From contig NC_134995.1 in assembly GCF_050947335.1 (NCBI RefSeq), forward strand, positions 8,966,501-9,030,500: a stretch of DNA of 64,000 nt, read 5' to 3'. Positions 24,561-37,184 of the stretch are shown piece by piece. Source of the DNA: Megachile rotundata. Its lineage: Eukaryota; Arthropoda; Insecta; Hymenoptera; Megachilidae. Numbering within the stretch: the stretch's first letter is position 1; each line of letters opens with the position of its first letter. A program made the translations under genes and the position numbers. Under the pieces are notes generated by a model. The model was not told where the DNA came from and searched no databases. It worked only from the letters and a program-made list of their open reading frames with translations.

Positions 24561-25680
24561 TAAATTCCCTATATTTAAATTCTTGAATTCCCAAATTTCC
24601 AAATTACCCAACAATCAAATCACCAAATCCCAAAATTTAATAAATTCTCCATTTCATAAATTTCTAATTTTGAAAATTTTCTAGTTCTGAATGCATAAAT
24701 TTCAAATTTCCCCAGTTCCCAAATTCCCTAGGTCCTAAACTCTTCCACTGAAAAATCCCAAAATTGCAATAGTCAATGATTCAACAATTTTCAAATTGCA
24801 AGACTTAATAATTAAGTAATGAATAGCTCAGTAATATAGTCATTCAATAATTTTCTAATTCAGTAATTCAGTAATTCCATAATTTAATAACTCAATAATT
24901 CAACAATTTCGTGACTTATTAATACAAGAATTCCATACGTCCATAATTCTATAATTCGATTGTTCCATGATTCATTAACTTAATAATTTGTTAAGTACAA
25001 TAGCCTTAGTTAAGTTAATTGATTCTACAATTCGACAACTTAATAAGCCTCTAACTCCATAACTCAATAACTCAAACACTCAATACCTGAGTGACTTAAC
25101 TTTTCAGCAATACCAATATTTTGAAATTAAAAAAAGTCCCTAACTCAAAAACGTTCCTAATCATTTCCAATATCCAAAATTTCAAACATCCAACACTAAA
25201 TCCCCCACCTTAATTCTATACATCCCCTATGCCCCAGGTTCTCCACCCCTTAATTCTACGCATAGGGCTAGGTGGTTTAGAAATTACCCCACCTTTTGCT
25301 TAGCTTTTAATACACAGGTGGATAATTTCACACCTTGAAAAGTCTAAGTTATTTACAGTCATACAATTTAATATTTTATTACGTTGACAATACCCTATAA
25401 ACGCCAGTAAATGCCTAAATGATATATGCCTAATTACATAATACCCTATAGATAACAGTAAATGCCTAAATTATATAATGTCCATATACTCTGTTCAACT
25501 AGTTTTTATTTTTTTTTAAAATTGAGTGCCTCAAAGACTAAACTCCCAAACACAAAATCATCCTAAAACCTTCCTCTAACTCCCAATTAATTCCACCACG
25601 CAAGACCCCGCCCTCTATCCAATTAACCCCGCAAACGAGTCACTTCTCCGTTAAATCTTACATAACCTAGAACCACCTGA
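24561..25680. other. Degenerate AT-rich repeats, no gene
   Basis: 24780-25110 consists of diverged AATTCAATAATTC words; 25380-25490 has two copies of an ATACCCTATA...CAGTAAATGCCTAAAT unit (about 70 bp). No exon found. Confidence 0.5.
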
Positions 25681-26280
25681 CCCCGAATCTCGCCTAATAA
25701 TTATCGTCCAGAAATTTCAGCGTCACCGGATCGCGGTGCACCGCGCACAGTTCGAGCACAGCGTTACAGTAGAACGCGTCAACATTGGCCCACGGTACAG
25801 AACAAACAATCAAGATCACGTTCGATTTGCCACGAAATCGGTTGTTTCAGCGTGGCAACTCGAACCGACCCGATAATCGATCCGACGGTTCCATTAGGAG
25901 CTGAAAGCACAACACGAAATCGAACGCGAGGATGATTTGTGGACGGATATCGCGAAGAAAATCCGTACGTACTTTGCTCGATGGTACTCCACGAGATAAT
26001 TGCGAACTGTCTAAACGAGTTACCGGTCGACTCGTTTTATAAACGCAGCCGTATCTCAGAGACGGCCTCGTTTTCAGCCAACCAACGCGGACTGCAACGC
26101 GCAGGCTCAAAAGATTCCAACCTGTTACTGCAGGCGTCGCCTCCGACGAGTTTCTTCATCGACCGACGCTTCTCGATCGATTGCGTCATGACTGATACAA
26201 TCGCTTTGAGTGTGTTCCGAGAAATCGCGATTACGCTGAGTCATTATGAGACTTGCATTTTTTTATTGTAAGACGTGTGG
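25681..26280. other. GC-richer island around the proposed gene B promoter
   Basis: Markedly more GC and CpG than its surroundings. About 115 bp of it (25930-26045) is shared with the island at 42466-42600. Open frames on both strands are short and do not resemble known proteins. Confidence 0.5.
25973..26041 (-). promoter_or_regulatory. Proposed core promoter and non-coding first exon of gene B
   Basis: Minus strand: TATAAAA at 26041-26035, then ACAGTT initiator at 26010-26005 (33 bp from the first T of the TATA box to the A+1), then a GTACGT donor at 25972, giving an untranslated exon of about 36 nt. The partner acceptor would be TTACAG ending at 19366, 8 bp before the ATG of gene B. The same arrangement and spacing occur at 42597-42531. 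Inference; no transcript evidence is available here. Confidence 0.5.
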
Positions 26281-26394
26281 AGGTGTGGATTCTTGTGGAG
26301 AGGTATGGAAAGGAGCTGAGCGAGGGAGATTAATTCTGTGGAATTTGGAGTGTTTGAATGATTTTGGCATTTTGGGCGATTTTAGATGGATTTG

Positions 26395-27840
26395 GGTGAC
26401 TGGAGAGTTGGGGATTTTAGAGGACTTCATGTGAATTTTATGTTATTTGAGAGTTGAGGATTTTGGAGGATTTTTGTGGATTTTTAGGTCACTGGAGAAT
26501 TACGGATTTTCGTCGACTTTGGATCGATTTGGGTGATTGGAGAGTTGGGGATTTTGGAGGATTTTATGTGGATTTTATGTCATTGGAGAGTTGAGGATTT
26601 TTGAGGATTTTATGTGGATTTTAGATCGCTGGAGATTTAGGAATTTTGATCGACTTTGGATCGATTTGGGTGATTGAAGAGTTGAGGATTTTGGACGATT
26701 TTATATGGATATTATGTTATTTGAGAGTTGGGGATTTTGGAGGATTTTATGTGGACTTTAGGTCATTAGAGAATTAGGGATTTTGGTTGACTTTAGATCA
26801 ATTTGGGTAATTCGAGAGTTAGGGATTTTGGACGAGTTTGCATCGATTTTAGGTAATTAGAGAGGAAGGGATTTTGGTCAACTTGAGATAAATTTGGGTG
26901 ATTGGAGAGTTAGGGATTATCAAAGATTCTATGTGGATTTTAGGTCATTGAAGAGTTAGGGATTTTGGTAGAGTTTGGATCGACTTTAGGTAATTTGGGA
27001 GTAAGGGATTTTGGTCCATTTTAGGTCAATTTTAGGTAACTGGAGAGTTGGAGATTTTGGACAAGATTATATGGATTTTAGGTCATTGGAGAGTTAGGGA
27101 TTTTGGTCAACTTTAGGTCGATTTTAGGTAATTTGAGAGTTAGGGATTTTGGTCGGTTTTGGATAGATTTTAGGTAATTGAAGTGTTGGGGATTTGAGGT
27201 CCAATTTTGGGATGATGGGAATTTAGAAATTTGGGATTTAGGACTTTTGGGACATGGAAGGTTGGGATTTAGAGGGACTCGAAATTTAGAAATTTGGGAT
27301 TTAAGAATTTTGCGACATGGAAGGTTGGAATTTGGTAATTTGGGATTTCGAAATTTTGGGACATGGAAGGTTGGAATTTAGAAATTTGGAATTTAGTAAT
27401 TTTTGGAAGTGGAAGGTTGGAATTTAGAAATTTTTGGAAGAGGGAGGTTGGAATTTTGTAATTTTTGGAAGTGGATGGTTGGAATTTAGAAATTTGGAAT
27501 TTAGTAATTTTTGGAAGTGGGAGGTTGGAATTTAGAAATTTGGAATTTAGTAATTTTTGGAAGAGGGAGGTTGGAATTTTGTAATTTTTGGAAGTGGATG
27601 GTTGGAATTTAGAAATTTGGAATTTAGTAATTTTTGGAAGTGGGAGGTTGGAATTTAGAAATTTGGAGTTTAGTAATTTTTGGAAATAGAAGGTTGGAAT
27701 TTAGAAATTTTGGGACCTGAAAAGTTGGAATTTGGAGGGTCTAGAAATTTAGAAATTTTGAAACGTGAAAGGTTGGGATTTAGAAGGTCCAGAAACTTAG
27801 AAATTTGAGACTCAGAGATTTTAACTATTCATAAATTTGA
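26395..27840. repeat. G-rich minisatellites, ~50-60 bp then 46-bp units
   Basis: First part (to about 27180): repeats around GGAGAGTTAGGGATTTTGG plus TTTTAGGTCATT. Second part (about 27200-27720): 46-bp units GGAATTTAGAAATTTGG plus AATTTTTGGAAGTGGGAGG, with a 123-bp higher-order copy starting at 27439 and 27562. The plus strand is strongly G/T-rich. Confidence 0.88.
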
Positions 27841-27880
27841 AGTTTGAGATTTTTACGTCGTTGGAATTTTGGGAATACAA

Positions 27881-30230
27881 AGTTCATATTTATTCTCAGT
27901 TCTACATTCGCCATTGATATATACAAAATGATACCTACACTATTTTTCTAACCTAACCTAACTTCAGACCATAACCTGAAACCTTGATAAATTTGTATTT
28001 AAACACACTCCAACTCTACTAATCTTAAAAATTATATAACAAAAGTATATTCTACCTAAAACCTTCCACTTAATATTACTTAATATTTACCTCCATAAAC
28101 AATTTTAAAAAATGTTCAACTTCTCAATTTTCATCTTTTTCAAATGTCGTCTTGAACTAATTCTTTCAGACATTTTATTTAACTCTTAACCTATCTTAAC
28201 ATAACCTAACTCTTACAAAGTCAGTAATTTTCAAGTAATTTTCAACTAAAATACCTTTCCCTGAATTATCAATTATTTTTTACAATTATACTTATTGTAC
28301 CTAATATTGTATCTAATTGTACCTAACATGAATTTAAACCATACACATTGCATAGAGAATAAAATATTTGCATCTAGTGAGTCACACATGTATTTTACTT
28401 GAAATAAACACACACGAAAGAAAAAAAAGCGAATTGTTCCATGAAAACGTAACACAGATGCAAATAGCTACAAAATTGAGCATGTTCAATATAGATTTAC
28501 GAGTGATAAACGAAAAACGAAACTGTAATGTCACCCTGTTAACCGAATGACGCATCTGCTGCTCATACCGCCATGATTCAGCGAAAAGACCCCACGAAGA
28601 AATACTATTTTCCCGCGGGAAGAATGTTGGGTAATTGATCGGATACATTTTTTCCGTCCCCATTTCATGGAAGTTTGCGTTACATGCTAATTTGAACTAA
28701 CAAATGTTTCAACGTTGGCAAATATTTCTTTTTAATCTGCAATCTTTGCGTTCGTCATTTCATTAGTATTTCACAGTGCAAAGAATGGGAAAATGAGGGA
28801 CGGAGATGGTAGAATGATGGAAAGATGAAGATTAGAGTGTAAATAGTTTTTTTTAATTTGTTTGTTGTGCGAATGTAATATTTATTAGATGTAACTGAAA
28901 CAGTGTAGAAATAGTTTATTTACAAATTTTTTAATTTAAAAATATTACAGGTTCTAAAGTTATAATATTTATATTTTTAAATTTGAAAAAAAATGCTGAA
29001 GTATTCAGAGGATTAAACAATAGATTTCAAGATCTTACAGAATTCAGTAACTTGAAAGTTTCAAACCTTCAAAATTCTACATAACCTTAAACCTTCATAC
29101 TCTTAAAATTTTAAGACCTGAAACCTCTAAAATTCCATCATTTAAAAATCTCAAAGCGTCCAATTTCAAGAAATGTCAACCCGCCAACTGTAAAACCTGT
29201 CTGAACCCAGAAATCGGCACCGAAATATGTCTAAAATGGCCGCAGTCTCAGCGGAGCGCCGTACGCGGCCATTAAGCGATTCTCCTGAAACGTGTCGAAT
29301 TATCGAGAAAAGCACTCGATACCGGGCATAATAAGTTCACGACAATTTGAGTCGACCGTGTGCCCGTAAACGAGTCGACCCACTTCTCGAACGTTATTGG
29401 AATTCCACGTAGTCGATTTTCACGAGGTATGCGGGCACGAAAGCGTGGAAATCCAAGGAGACCGCAAATCCTTCGATTCAACGCGAGCGTTAGCCCGTTT
29501 ATGGCCGGCCGGAAATGCACTTCTAATCATTCGCGGTTATGGCCGGCAGAACGTGGAACGCTCTTTTGGGAGGCATAGGCTAATTACAGATAGTGCCGAG
29601 GGATTGAATTTGCCAAACGGAAATCGAGTCGGGCATCTGTTTCGCTTCGAAAATTCGTCTGCTAGTCAGACATTTCCAGCCAGTTCCACCGCCATAATGG
29701 CAACAAATTGAATAATGCTACTCGGAGCGTGCTCGCCGGCGATGTTAAACGCTCGAACGGGATCTATTGCGATTCGATCAGCCGAATTTCTACACGTACA
29801 ACCCTATCGACTTATGGAAGTTTAAAACAATATGCGGAAACTGCTGCGTTGAGGAACGTTTCGTTCTATTGTTTCTGGAGTTGCAGATTTGTCGCTTCGA
29901 GAAATTCGCTAGATTTTAGAGGCGGTTCTCGAGAATGGAAATTATAGATTCTTTTTAGAGATATTCGAAATGTAATAATAATTCAGAGGACTCAAACAGC
30001 AGTTTCACACAGGAGAAAGTTGAGAAGATGTATTATAAATGTCCTTTAGGAGGTACAACTGTTGTGAGACACTCTGTATACTTCAAAGTATGTTCTATAC
30101 GTGATATGTCAGTAGGTGAGTTTTTAATAAAGAACAAGCTGCATCTTGAATGTTAATCAGGAAGATGACCTTCAAAGCATATGTCAAGATCAAGCTACGT
30201 CTGAAGGTCAAGCTCAAGCTGAATTATGTA
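27881..30230. other. Intergenic; conserved-looking GC-rich island at 29200-29950
   Basis: 27900-28200 is AT-rich with CCTAACCTAAC words. 29000-29180 holds degenerate AAACCTTC/AAATTC text. 29200-29950 has higher GC and several overlapping open frames on both strands (up to 104 codons) without recognisable domains; more likely regulatory or old non-coding sequence than a gene. Confidence 0.45.
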
Positions 30231-30235
30231 CCAGG

Positions 30236-31105
30236 ATAACATTATATTATTATGTATCTGGGTAAAATTACAGAATTATGTATCAGGATAAAATTATAGA
30301 AATATGTACAAGGATGAAATTGTACAATTATATGTTAGGATAAAATTACAGAATTATGTATAAGGATAACATTACACTTTTATGTACCAGTATAGAATTA
30401 CACAGTTATGTATCAGGATAAAATCACACTTTTATGTACAAGTATAGAATTGCACTTATATGTAGCAGTATTAAGTTACACTTTTATGTACCAGTATCAA
30501 GTTACACAGTTATGTATACCAGTGTCAAGTTACACACTTATGTACCAGTATTAAATTACAGAGTTATCTACCAGTGTCAAGTTACACACTTATGTTCCAG
30601 TATCAAATTACATAGTTATGTTCCAGTATCAAGTTACACAGTTATCTACCAGTATCAAATTACACATGGAAAGTACCAGTATCAAGTTACACAGTTATGT
30701 TCCAGTATCAAATTACACAGTTATGTTCCAGTATCAAATTACACAGTTATCTACCAGTGTCAAATTACACAGTTATTTACCAGAATATTAAATTACACAG
30801 TTGTGCACTAGGATGAAATTACTCTTTTATGTACCAGTATAGAGTTACAGAATTTTGTTCCAGTATAGAATTACAGAACTCTGTACCAGTATAAAATTAC
30901 ATAGTTATGTACTAGGATATAATTACTCTTTTATGTACCAGTATAAAGTTACAGAATTCTGTTCTAGTATAAAATTACACAACTCTGTACCAGTATCAAA
31001 TTACACAGCTATGTACTAGGATAAAATTACTCTTTTATGTACCAGTATAAAATTACAGAATTCTGTTCCAGTATAAAATTACACAATTATGTACTAGGAT
31101 AAAAT
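30236..31105. repeat. 26-bp minisatellite (TTACACAGTTATGTACCAGT)
   Basis: About 33 copies of a roughly 26-bp unit: TTACACAGTTATGT, a CCAGTA or AGGATA block, then TCAAA / TAAAA. Two variant types alternate in patches (AGGATAAAA and CCAGTATCAA). Most diverged at the ends. Confidence 0.9.
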
Positions 31106-31965
31106 TACATAAACATGTCCCAGTTTCTATGTATTAGAATACTAGTACATATTAGGTGTTGTTTTAAGATTACAAATGTATGTAAGGATGACATCGAAGT
31201 TCTATGTGACACAAAATGTGTTGACACATATTTCCTAAATAGTGCAGTAAGTACTAGTGTACTACTGACACAGTAAGTGTTATATTTACCCAACCAATCG
31301 CTACCACCTACTAAATATTTCAAAAAACCACAAGAATCGACCCGTCAGGAAAATAGCGTGAGAGCAATTTTTCGAGTGCGAGTTACGGCGAGCGTTCCAG
31401 GACCTCGTAATAAAAATACGCGTTTATAGTATGTGCGTGTGCGTACGTGCAAAGAATTGCGGCAACGAACGATAATTTCAGGCTGGATGATGCAGCAGAA
31501 AGTGGCGAGAGCTGAAAAAGCCCTCCGCTTCCGTTCCTGGAATTCCTGTTCGACGGTCTACGGCATTCCCCCGGTTCCTGAATTTAATTAACTCGCGGTC
31601 CATTTCGAGGATGCGGCCGCGTGGATCGCCCTCGAGGAATCATTGAAGGGAGGATAATGTTTTTACCGGGGAAATTGCGAGCGGGCAAAGTCGAGAAAGT
31701 TTCATCGGCCGGGAAATCAGCCCATGCCACTTTCCGCGGCCCGTTTTTCCCTGGATTTTCGACAATCTTTCAAATTAAACTGGATATTTGTCGTGCACCC
31801 AGTTTCCACCTTGTTATTTTTCGAGATCCACGGTCGTTTAGTGTCTTCTAAGAATCTAGATTGTTGCGTTTTCTTGATACTGGAACCTCTCTAGGCTATT
31901 TCTGTAATTTATGATTATTCAATACTTGTTCCTGTAATAAATTATTATAATATTCTTGTAGACTC
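31106..31965. other. Intergenic with GC-rich island at 31330-31850
   Basis: GC-rich, CpG-containing sequence with a 76-codon open frame (31621-31851, plus) that I do not recognise. It resembles the other islands at 25.7, 42.3 and 52.0 kb in composition. No exon assigned. Confidence 0.4.
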
Positions 31966-31973
31966 TATTTTGA

Positions 31974-32176
31974 ATGTTAAATTAATATAACAATGTGTAG
32001 ATTATTTTATAAACATAATACTGAGTTTATTCAAAAAAGAATATTAAATTAATATAACACTCTGTAGGTTATTTTATAAACATAATACTGAGTTTATTAA
32101 AAAAAAAATATTAAATTAACATAACACTCTGTAGGTTATTTTATAAACATAATGCCGAGTTTATCTAAAAAAGAAA
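31974..32176. repeat. 67-bp direct repeat, three copies
   Basis: Units contain ATTAAATTAATATAACA and TTTTATAAACATAATACTG, starting near 31977, 32044 and 32111, with only a few differences. Confidence 0.88.
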
Positions 32177-32316
32177 ATTATAACTATAGTACTAAATTAT
32201 AATATGGTGTCAAGAAAATTTGACGTGAAAATAAATGAAAAATAATTTAAAATTTGCAGTGAACGATTTTATCAATAATGTTACAGATTTACTAACATGC
32301 AGATACATCTGGAAGA

Positions 32317-32658
32317 TTATTTATAAATAATGAAAATCGTGTAAAGCAAATTTTTGTTCATTTCCTCAATATATTTTTTTTCCACGACAAATTTTATTGA
32401 CATATGCCCACTACATGTTGTTGCGATAAAATTGAATTGATTTACATGTTTCTGAACTTTTTCGATAAACAATTTGACGTCGCCACTGTTATAGAGAATA
32501 ATAAATGGCCCTTTTGGTCCATGCACGTGCCATCGAATAGAGGAATGTCTGATTCGTTGCGATTCCATATCGTCATGCAACAGTCGCGCAATTTGGTAAA
32601 TGACGTGTGATCGCTGCGATAACGTTTTGTCAATTATGACATCGCAACGAAATTGCAC
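32317..32658 (-). other. Unassigned open frame of about 113 codons
   Basis: An uninterrupted minus-strand frame in non-repetitive sequence, with a balanced amino-acid mix (VHGPKGPFIILYNSG near the middle; KFVVEKKYIEEM near the end), unlike the array-derived frames. There is no in-frame ATG at the 5' end: the frame opens after a TAG and the only early start would be GTG. If real it would be an internal exon, a retrocopy fragment or a transposon piece. I do not recognise the family. The next upstream TATA-like text is not convincing. Confidence 0.25.
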
Positions 32659-32805
32659 GCACGCGAACTACCGGGGTATCGATAATATATATTCAATTTT
32701 TAGCAACATTTTATTTTCATTCTGTACAATTTGGACGACCGTTTTACGTAATATTTGGGTAGATGTAAATTAGTTTGGAAGTATGAAAATATCAAGTGAG
32801 GAGAA

Positions 32806-33190
32806 TTTTGGGATTTGGGATTTGGGAGGTTTGGGAATTTTGGGAGAATTGGGATTTGGGAGATTTGGGAATTTTGGGAGATTTGGGAATTTTGGGAAAT
32901 TTAGGAATTTTGGGAGATTTGGCAATTTTGGGAGATTTGGGAGATTTGGGAATTTCGGGAGATTTGGGAGATTTGGAAATTTTGGGAGATTTGGAAATTT
33001 TAGGAGATTTGGGAGATTTGGGAGATTTGGGAATTTTGGGAAATTTGGGAATTTTGGGAAATTTGGGAATTTTGGGAGATTTGGGAGATTTGGGAATTTT
33101 GGGAGATTTGGAATTTTGGGAAATTTGGGAATTTTGGGAGATTTGGGAGATTTGGGAATTTTGGGAGATTTGGGATTTGGAAATTTGGGT
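32806..33190. repeat. 9-bp TTTGGGAGA / TTTGGGAAT array
   Basis: About 40 copies of a 9-bp core (ATTTGGGAG, ATTTTGGGA), G/T-rich on the plus strand, related in style to the 14.7-15.5 kb array. Explains two open frames of about 140-150 codons. Confidence 0.93.
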
Positions 33191-33239
33191 ATCTGGTGAT
33201 TTAAAAATTTTAGGATTTAGGGGTCTGGTGATTAGGTCG

Positions 33240-33946
33240 TTGGTAATTTAAACATTTTTTAATTCATAATCTTACGAATATAAGATTTAGAAATTCGAAA
33301 AACTCCAACTTAAAATTAATTTAAAAATTCCCAAGTACCAAAAATTCTCCACTCATAAACCTAACATTTACAACACAAACATCCTCTACATATATAAACA
33401 TTATTATTCCACAAGAAACAACGTATCTACCATTGATTACGTAACATCCGGAATTCTTGTATTCAGCATAATTTGACTTGAAAATGTTCTCGGTTCAGTG
33501 ACTTCGCGTGCCTGTGCCTTACGATTCCAAACGCGATACAGAATCGTGTGGGTATAAAATGAAAGTGAACAGCCTACCTTGAACTTTCGAATTAACTATT
33601 CCACCTGGATCGCAAGTTTATCTGTACCAAATGATTGATCATGCATTTTTTTTTCAACGGAAACTTCGCAATTAATAGTGCATGCGAACCCTACAAGGTG
33701 CGAACGTGCAGACTGACTCACTTTGTTGCAATAAGCTTGTCACGAATGCATTAGCCATTATGGTTCCGAGTTGAATTTCTGTCTAAATTCTTTATTAAAA
33801 TACATATTAATAGATTAATGCATACATATTTTTATCGTAAATAAAATATTTTATACAAATTGTAAAAATCATTATTTTAAAAGGATGGATCCTTTTGACT
33901 TTGGGAGAAATTCAGTGTTAGAGTTAAATTAAGTGAATAATGGAAG
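33240..33946. other. Non-coding stretch, nothing recognised
   Basis: AT-rich with a slightly GC-richer centre (33440-33780). No exon or repeat recognised. Confidence 0.4.
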
Positions 33947-33984
33947 TACAGGGTGTCTATTAAGGAAAAAGACGGACCAATCAG

Positions 33985-34059
33985 GCGCGAGGATTACGCA
34001 TGCGCAGACGCGAGAACACAGCTTTGAGTCTAGCGTCTGCGCATACGCAATCCTCGCGC
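33985..34059. other. Strong GC-rich inverted repeat (27-bp arms)
   Basis: GCGCGAGGATTACGCATGC at 33985 continues to CAGACGC near 34011 and is matched in reverse from 34059 to 34033 with only about two mismatches, leaving a loop of about 21 nt. Both arms contain ACGCATGCGCA-type text, a near match to the NRF-1 palindrome GCGCATGCGC. Confidence 0.85.
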
Positions 34060-34067
34060 TTTGATTC

Positions 34068-34604
34068 CCAACGTCCCTATTTCCACTCGTCATATCCCCA
34101 ACGCTCCGTATTTTCACGCGTCGAATCCCCACGCGGCGTAATTCCACGCGTTATATTCTCTACGCTCCTATTTCCACGCGTTATATCTCCAACGCTCCGT
34201 ATTTCCACGCGTTGAATCTCCACGCGGCGTAATTCCACGCGTTATATTCCCTACGTCCCTATTTCCACGCGTGATATCTCCAACGCCCCGTATTTTCACG
34301 CGTTGAATCTCCACGCGGCGTAATTCCACGCTATATATTCCCTACGCCCCGTATTTCCACGCGTCGAATCCCCACGCGGCGTAATTCCACGCGTTATATT
34401 CTCTACGCCCCTATTTCCACGCCTCGTATCCCCAACGCCCTATATTTCCACACGTTGAATCTCCACGCGGCGTAATTCCACGCGTTATATTTCCTACGCC
34501 CTTGTTTCCACGCGTTATATCTCCAACGCCCCATATTTCCACACGTTGAATCTCCACGCGGCGTAATTCCGCGCGTTATATTCTCTACTCCCCCCATTTC
34601 TACG
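34068..34604. repeat. CpG-rich ~30-bp array with 91-bp higher-order period
   Basis: Units such as TATTTCCACGCGTTATAT and CTCCAACGCCCC. The marker CGCGGCGTAATTCCA recurs at about 34132, 34223, 34314, 34374, 34466 and 34557, spacing 91, 91, 60, 92, 91 (three or two sub-units). Shares the ACGCG theme and CpG density of the 31-bp satellite at the left end. Confidence 0.9.
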
Positions 34605-34729
34605 CGACCGTGTTTTTCCTTAATAATTCAAAAACGAAGCTTCACACCCCATTTTTGCAAAGGGAAGTCTTATTCAGAATGTCGTCAGCTACCCCCATTT
34701 CAGAGACCTACACTATGAGACACCCTGTA

Positions 34730-35700
34730 TAGTTAGAATTATATAACTATCTGACTTTAGCTTGAACGATACTGTGTACGAATGCTATAATACTAAAACA
34801 AATACTATCTTGTTATGTTAAATGTTAGAGTTCAATGTTAATTATAGTACTTAATATTGAACTCTAACATTTTACTTGAAATATACTCTGAAAAACCATA
34901 CGAGTTTTCACACGAGAAATTGACGTAGAAATCTTTTTTCGAGGTAAACAGCATCGTAATTAAGAAGATAAACTGATCCGATTAAAAGTTAATTAATCGG
35001 TTTAAGAAGTAATTGATGGAAACATGCGGCTAGTTTAAAACGAAACATCTGTTCTTTTCACCCATGATAATTCCCGTAGTTTCCCTGAAAATTTCATTCG
35101 CACAGAGACAAATTGACAGTTGATGAATCAACATCAATTTAAATTAGCGATAAAATTTCTCTCCGATTCGGCGTTCCCGCAGCAAGTTAAAACAGTTTCA
35201 GCGAAATTCGAAGTGAAATTAACATTACCACCTGGTGATTCTGTAAATAGCGTAATCGGTATCGAGCACGGGTTAATGAACCATATAATTATGGTACTTA
35301 TACATTGTTCCCGGCACAGCCAATTTGCTGCGACGATTAGCGTTCTTTTCATTCGATGCTCACTCGCTAATTATCGTCCAACTCTGTGTTATTGCACTCT
35401 TTAACTGCTACCTAAGATTCAACAAGTATCTTCGCCACAGATTTAACCTTTAATCGATTTTCAATTCTTGCGGATAAAAGTTGTGTTGCGAAGCTTATTT
35501 GGGAATAGCAGTGTCTTTAGGCTCTGGGGAACGAGCAGTTAGGGATTTGGGTTTTTATGGTTTGAGGTGAGCTAATTGGGAGCAGGGATAGTGTGATCAT
35601 TTAATTTGATGGTTCAGAAATTTTCAGATTTTCCAGGGGGACAGATTTTGGAAACAATGTACTGAACTGTTGGATTATCAAGATTTTACAAATTCGCAAA
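34730..35700. other. Intergenic, no gene recognised
   Basis: Non-repetitive. A 94-codon frame at 35120-35404 (plus) and its antisense shadow are unrecognised. 34850 contains a short inverted repeat (GTTAGAGTTCAATGTTA with TAATATTGAACTCTAACA). Confidence 0.4.
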
Positions 35701-35734
35701 TTCTAAAATTCTCAAATTCCCAATTTCCTTAGTA

Positions 35735-36480
35735 TTCTACTCCCCAATTCCCCGATCCCAAATTCCCAATTTCCTTAATTCCCCACTCCCCAATTCCCCG
35801 CTCCCCAATTCCCCGCTACCCAATTCCCCGCTCCCCAATTCCGTGCTTCCCAATTCCCTGCTCCCCAATTCCCTGCTTCCCAATTCCCTGCTCCCCAACT
35901 CCCCGCTCCCCAATTCCCTGCTTCCCAATTCCCTGCTCCCCAACTCCCTGCTCCCCAATTCCCTGCTCCCCAATTTCGTGCTTCCCAATTCCCCGCTCTC
36001 CAGTTCCCCGCTCCCCAATTCCCCGCTCCTCAGTTCCCCGCTCACCAATTTCCCGCTCCCCAATTTCCCGCTCCCCAATTTCCCGCTCCCCAATTTCCCG
36101 CTCCCCAATTTCCCGCTCCCCAATTCCCCGCTCTTCAATTCCCAGCTCTCCAATTCCCAACTCCCTAAATTCCCAAATCCACAATTTTCCAATTCCCCAA
36201 ATTCCCAATTTCCTCAATTCCGAGCTTTCCAATTCCCAAATCCCTAAATCTCCATATCCCCAAATTCCCAACTTCCCAAATACTCAAATCTCCAAATTCC
36301 CAACTCCCCAAATTTCCATATCCACAAATGCCCAGCTTCCCATATATCCAAATCTCCAAATTCCCAAAACCCTAAAATCCCAAATCTCCAAATATCCAAA
36401 CCCCCAAGTTACCAAACACCTAAATTTCCAAGCACCTAATTTCCTCCTTCCCCAAATTTCCAAACACCCATTGACCAAGT
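35735..36480. repeat. 15-bp CCCCAATTCCCTGCT array
   Basis: About 27 good copies of CCCCAATTCCCTGCT / CCCCAATTTCCCGCT to about 36140, then degenerate CCCAAATTCC text to 36480. 15 bp equals 5 codons, giving long pentapeptide-type frames on both strands. Same CCCCAATT core as the arrays at 37.2, 40.7 and 45.0 kb. Confidence 0.93.
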
Positions 36481-36907
36481 AATATTGTAATCTTTGAATA
36501 TACCCGATATCAGCGAACTGTAGACAGCAATACAAATGGCGGCAATAGACCGAGATCCTGCAGCTAAGTTCAGCCTGTGTACATATACCACAGGGTACGT
36601 ATGGCGTCGCGACTTTCAAGGTGATTTGTAGGAATAGAGACTGAGTGATGGTGCAGAAACAAATCATTTGTTAATGGAGACTGTGTTGCTGAAATATAGC
36701 TACTACATATCCACTGTCACATATGTGTGATACTATATCCTGAGTAGCTCTAACAGTGTGACGCATCTGTAACATCTTACTATCTTGGTTGCGAACGTGA
36801 TAATGATCTATTATCGTAACGTGTTCTATTATTTATTATGCACTCGAACATATTCTAAGATATGGAACGTGAGGTGCAGTGGAGTGTTAGTATGATATGT
36901 TGTAATG

Positions 36908-37010
36908 TTAGTTTTAGGTTATGTAAATTATCAAGTTTTAGGTTATTTAGTTTTAGGTTATTTAGTTTTAGGTTATCTAGTTTTAGGTTATCAAGTTTTA
37001 GGTTATTGAG
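36908..37010. repeat. 15-bp AGTTTTAGGTTATTT repeat
   Basis: About seven copies of a 15-bp unit around TTTTAGGTTA, plus strand. Confidence 0.85.
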
Positions 37011-37184
37011 AACTTGTTATATGCAATGTTACCAGGTCCAAATTACTTAAGATAAATTTGTTATTACAGGTATACAATAATAATAAGTTAAATTATCTCA
37101 GTGGATCTTATAATATTTATTTGAAGTTATTACTAATGTTGAGTTATCTAAACTGAAAATATTACATATATCTAACATTGTAAT

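Larger units (their letters stand above)
33947..34729. mobile_element. 783-bp TIR element carrying a CpG-rich array
   Basis: Outer ends TACAGGGTGTCT (33947) and its complement AGACACCCTGTA (to 34729) form inverted repeats bounded by TA. A second inverted pair lies inside: TATTAAGGAAAAAGACGG at 33959 and the complement of TATTAAGGAAAAACACGG ending near 34625. Between them are a 28-bp hairpin and an array of about 30-bp units. CAGGGTGTC ends are common in mariner-type MITEs (general knowledge). No transposase frame seen. Confidence 0.65.

Noticed and set aside
25939..26271. Coding frame sharing HEIIANCL-type residues with a frame at 42495-42731
   Set aside because: The shared peptide comes from the duplicated promoter DNA; the frames diverge immediately outside it, and the conservation includes a TATA box and splice donor on the other strand.
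29200..29950. Possible gene in a GC-rich island with frames of 72-104 codons
   Set aside because: Overlapping frames on both strands, no recognisable domain and no exon borders; treated as non-coding.
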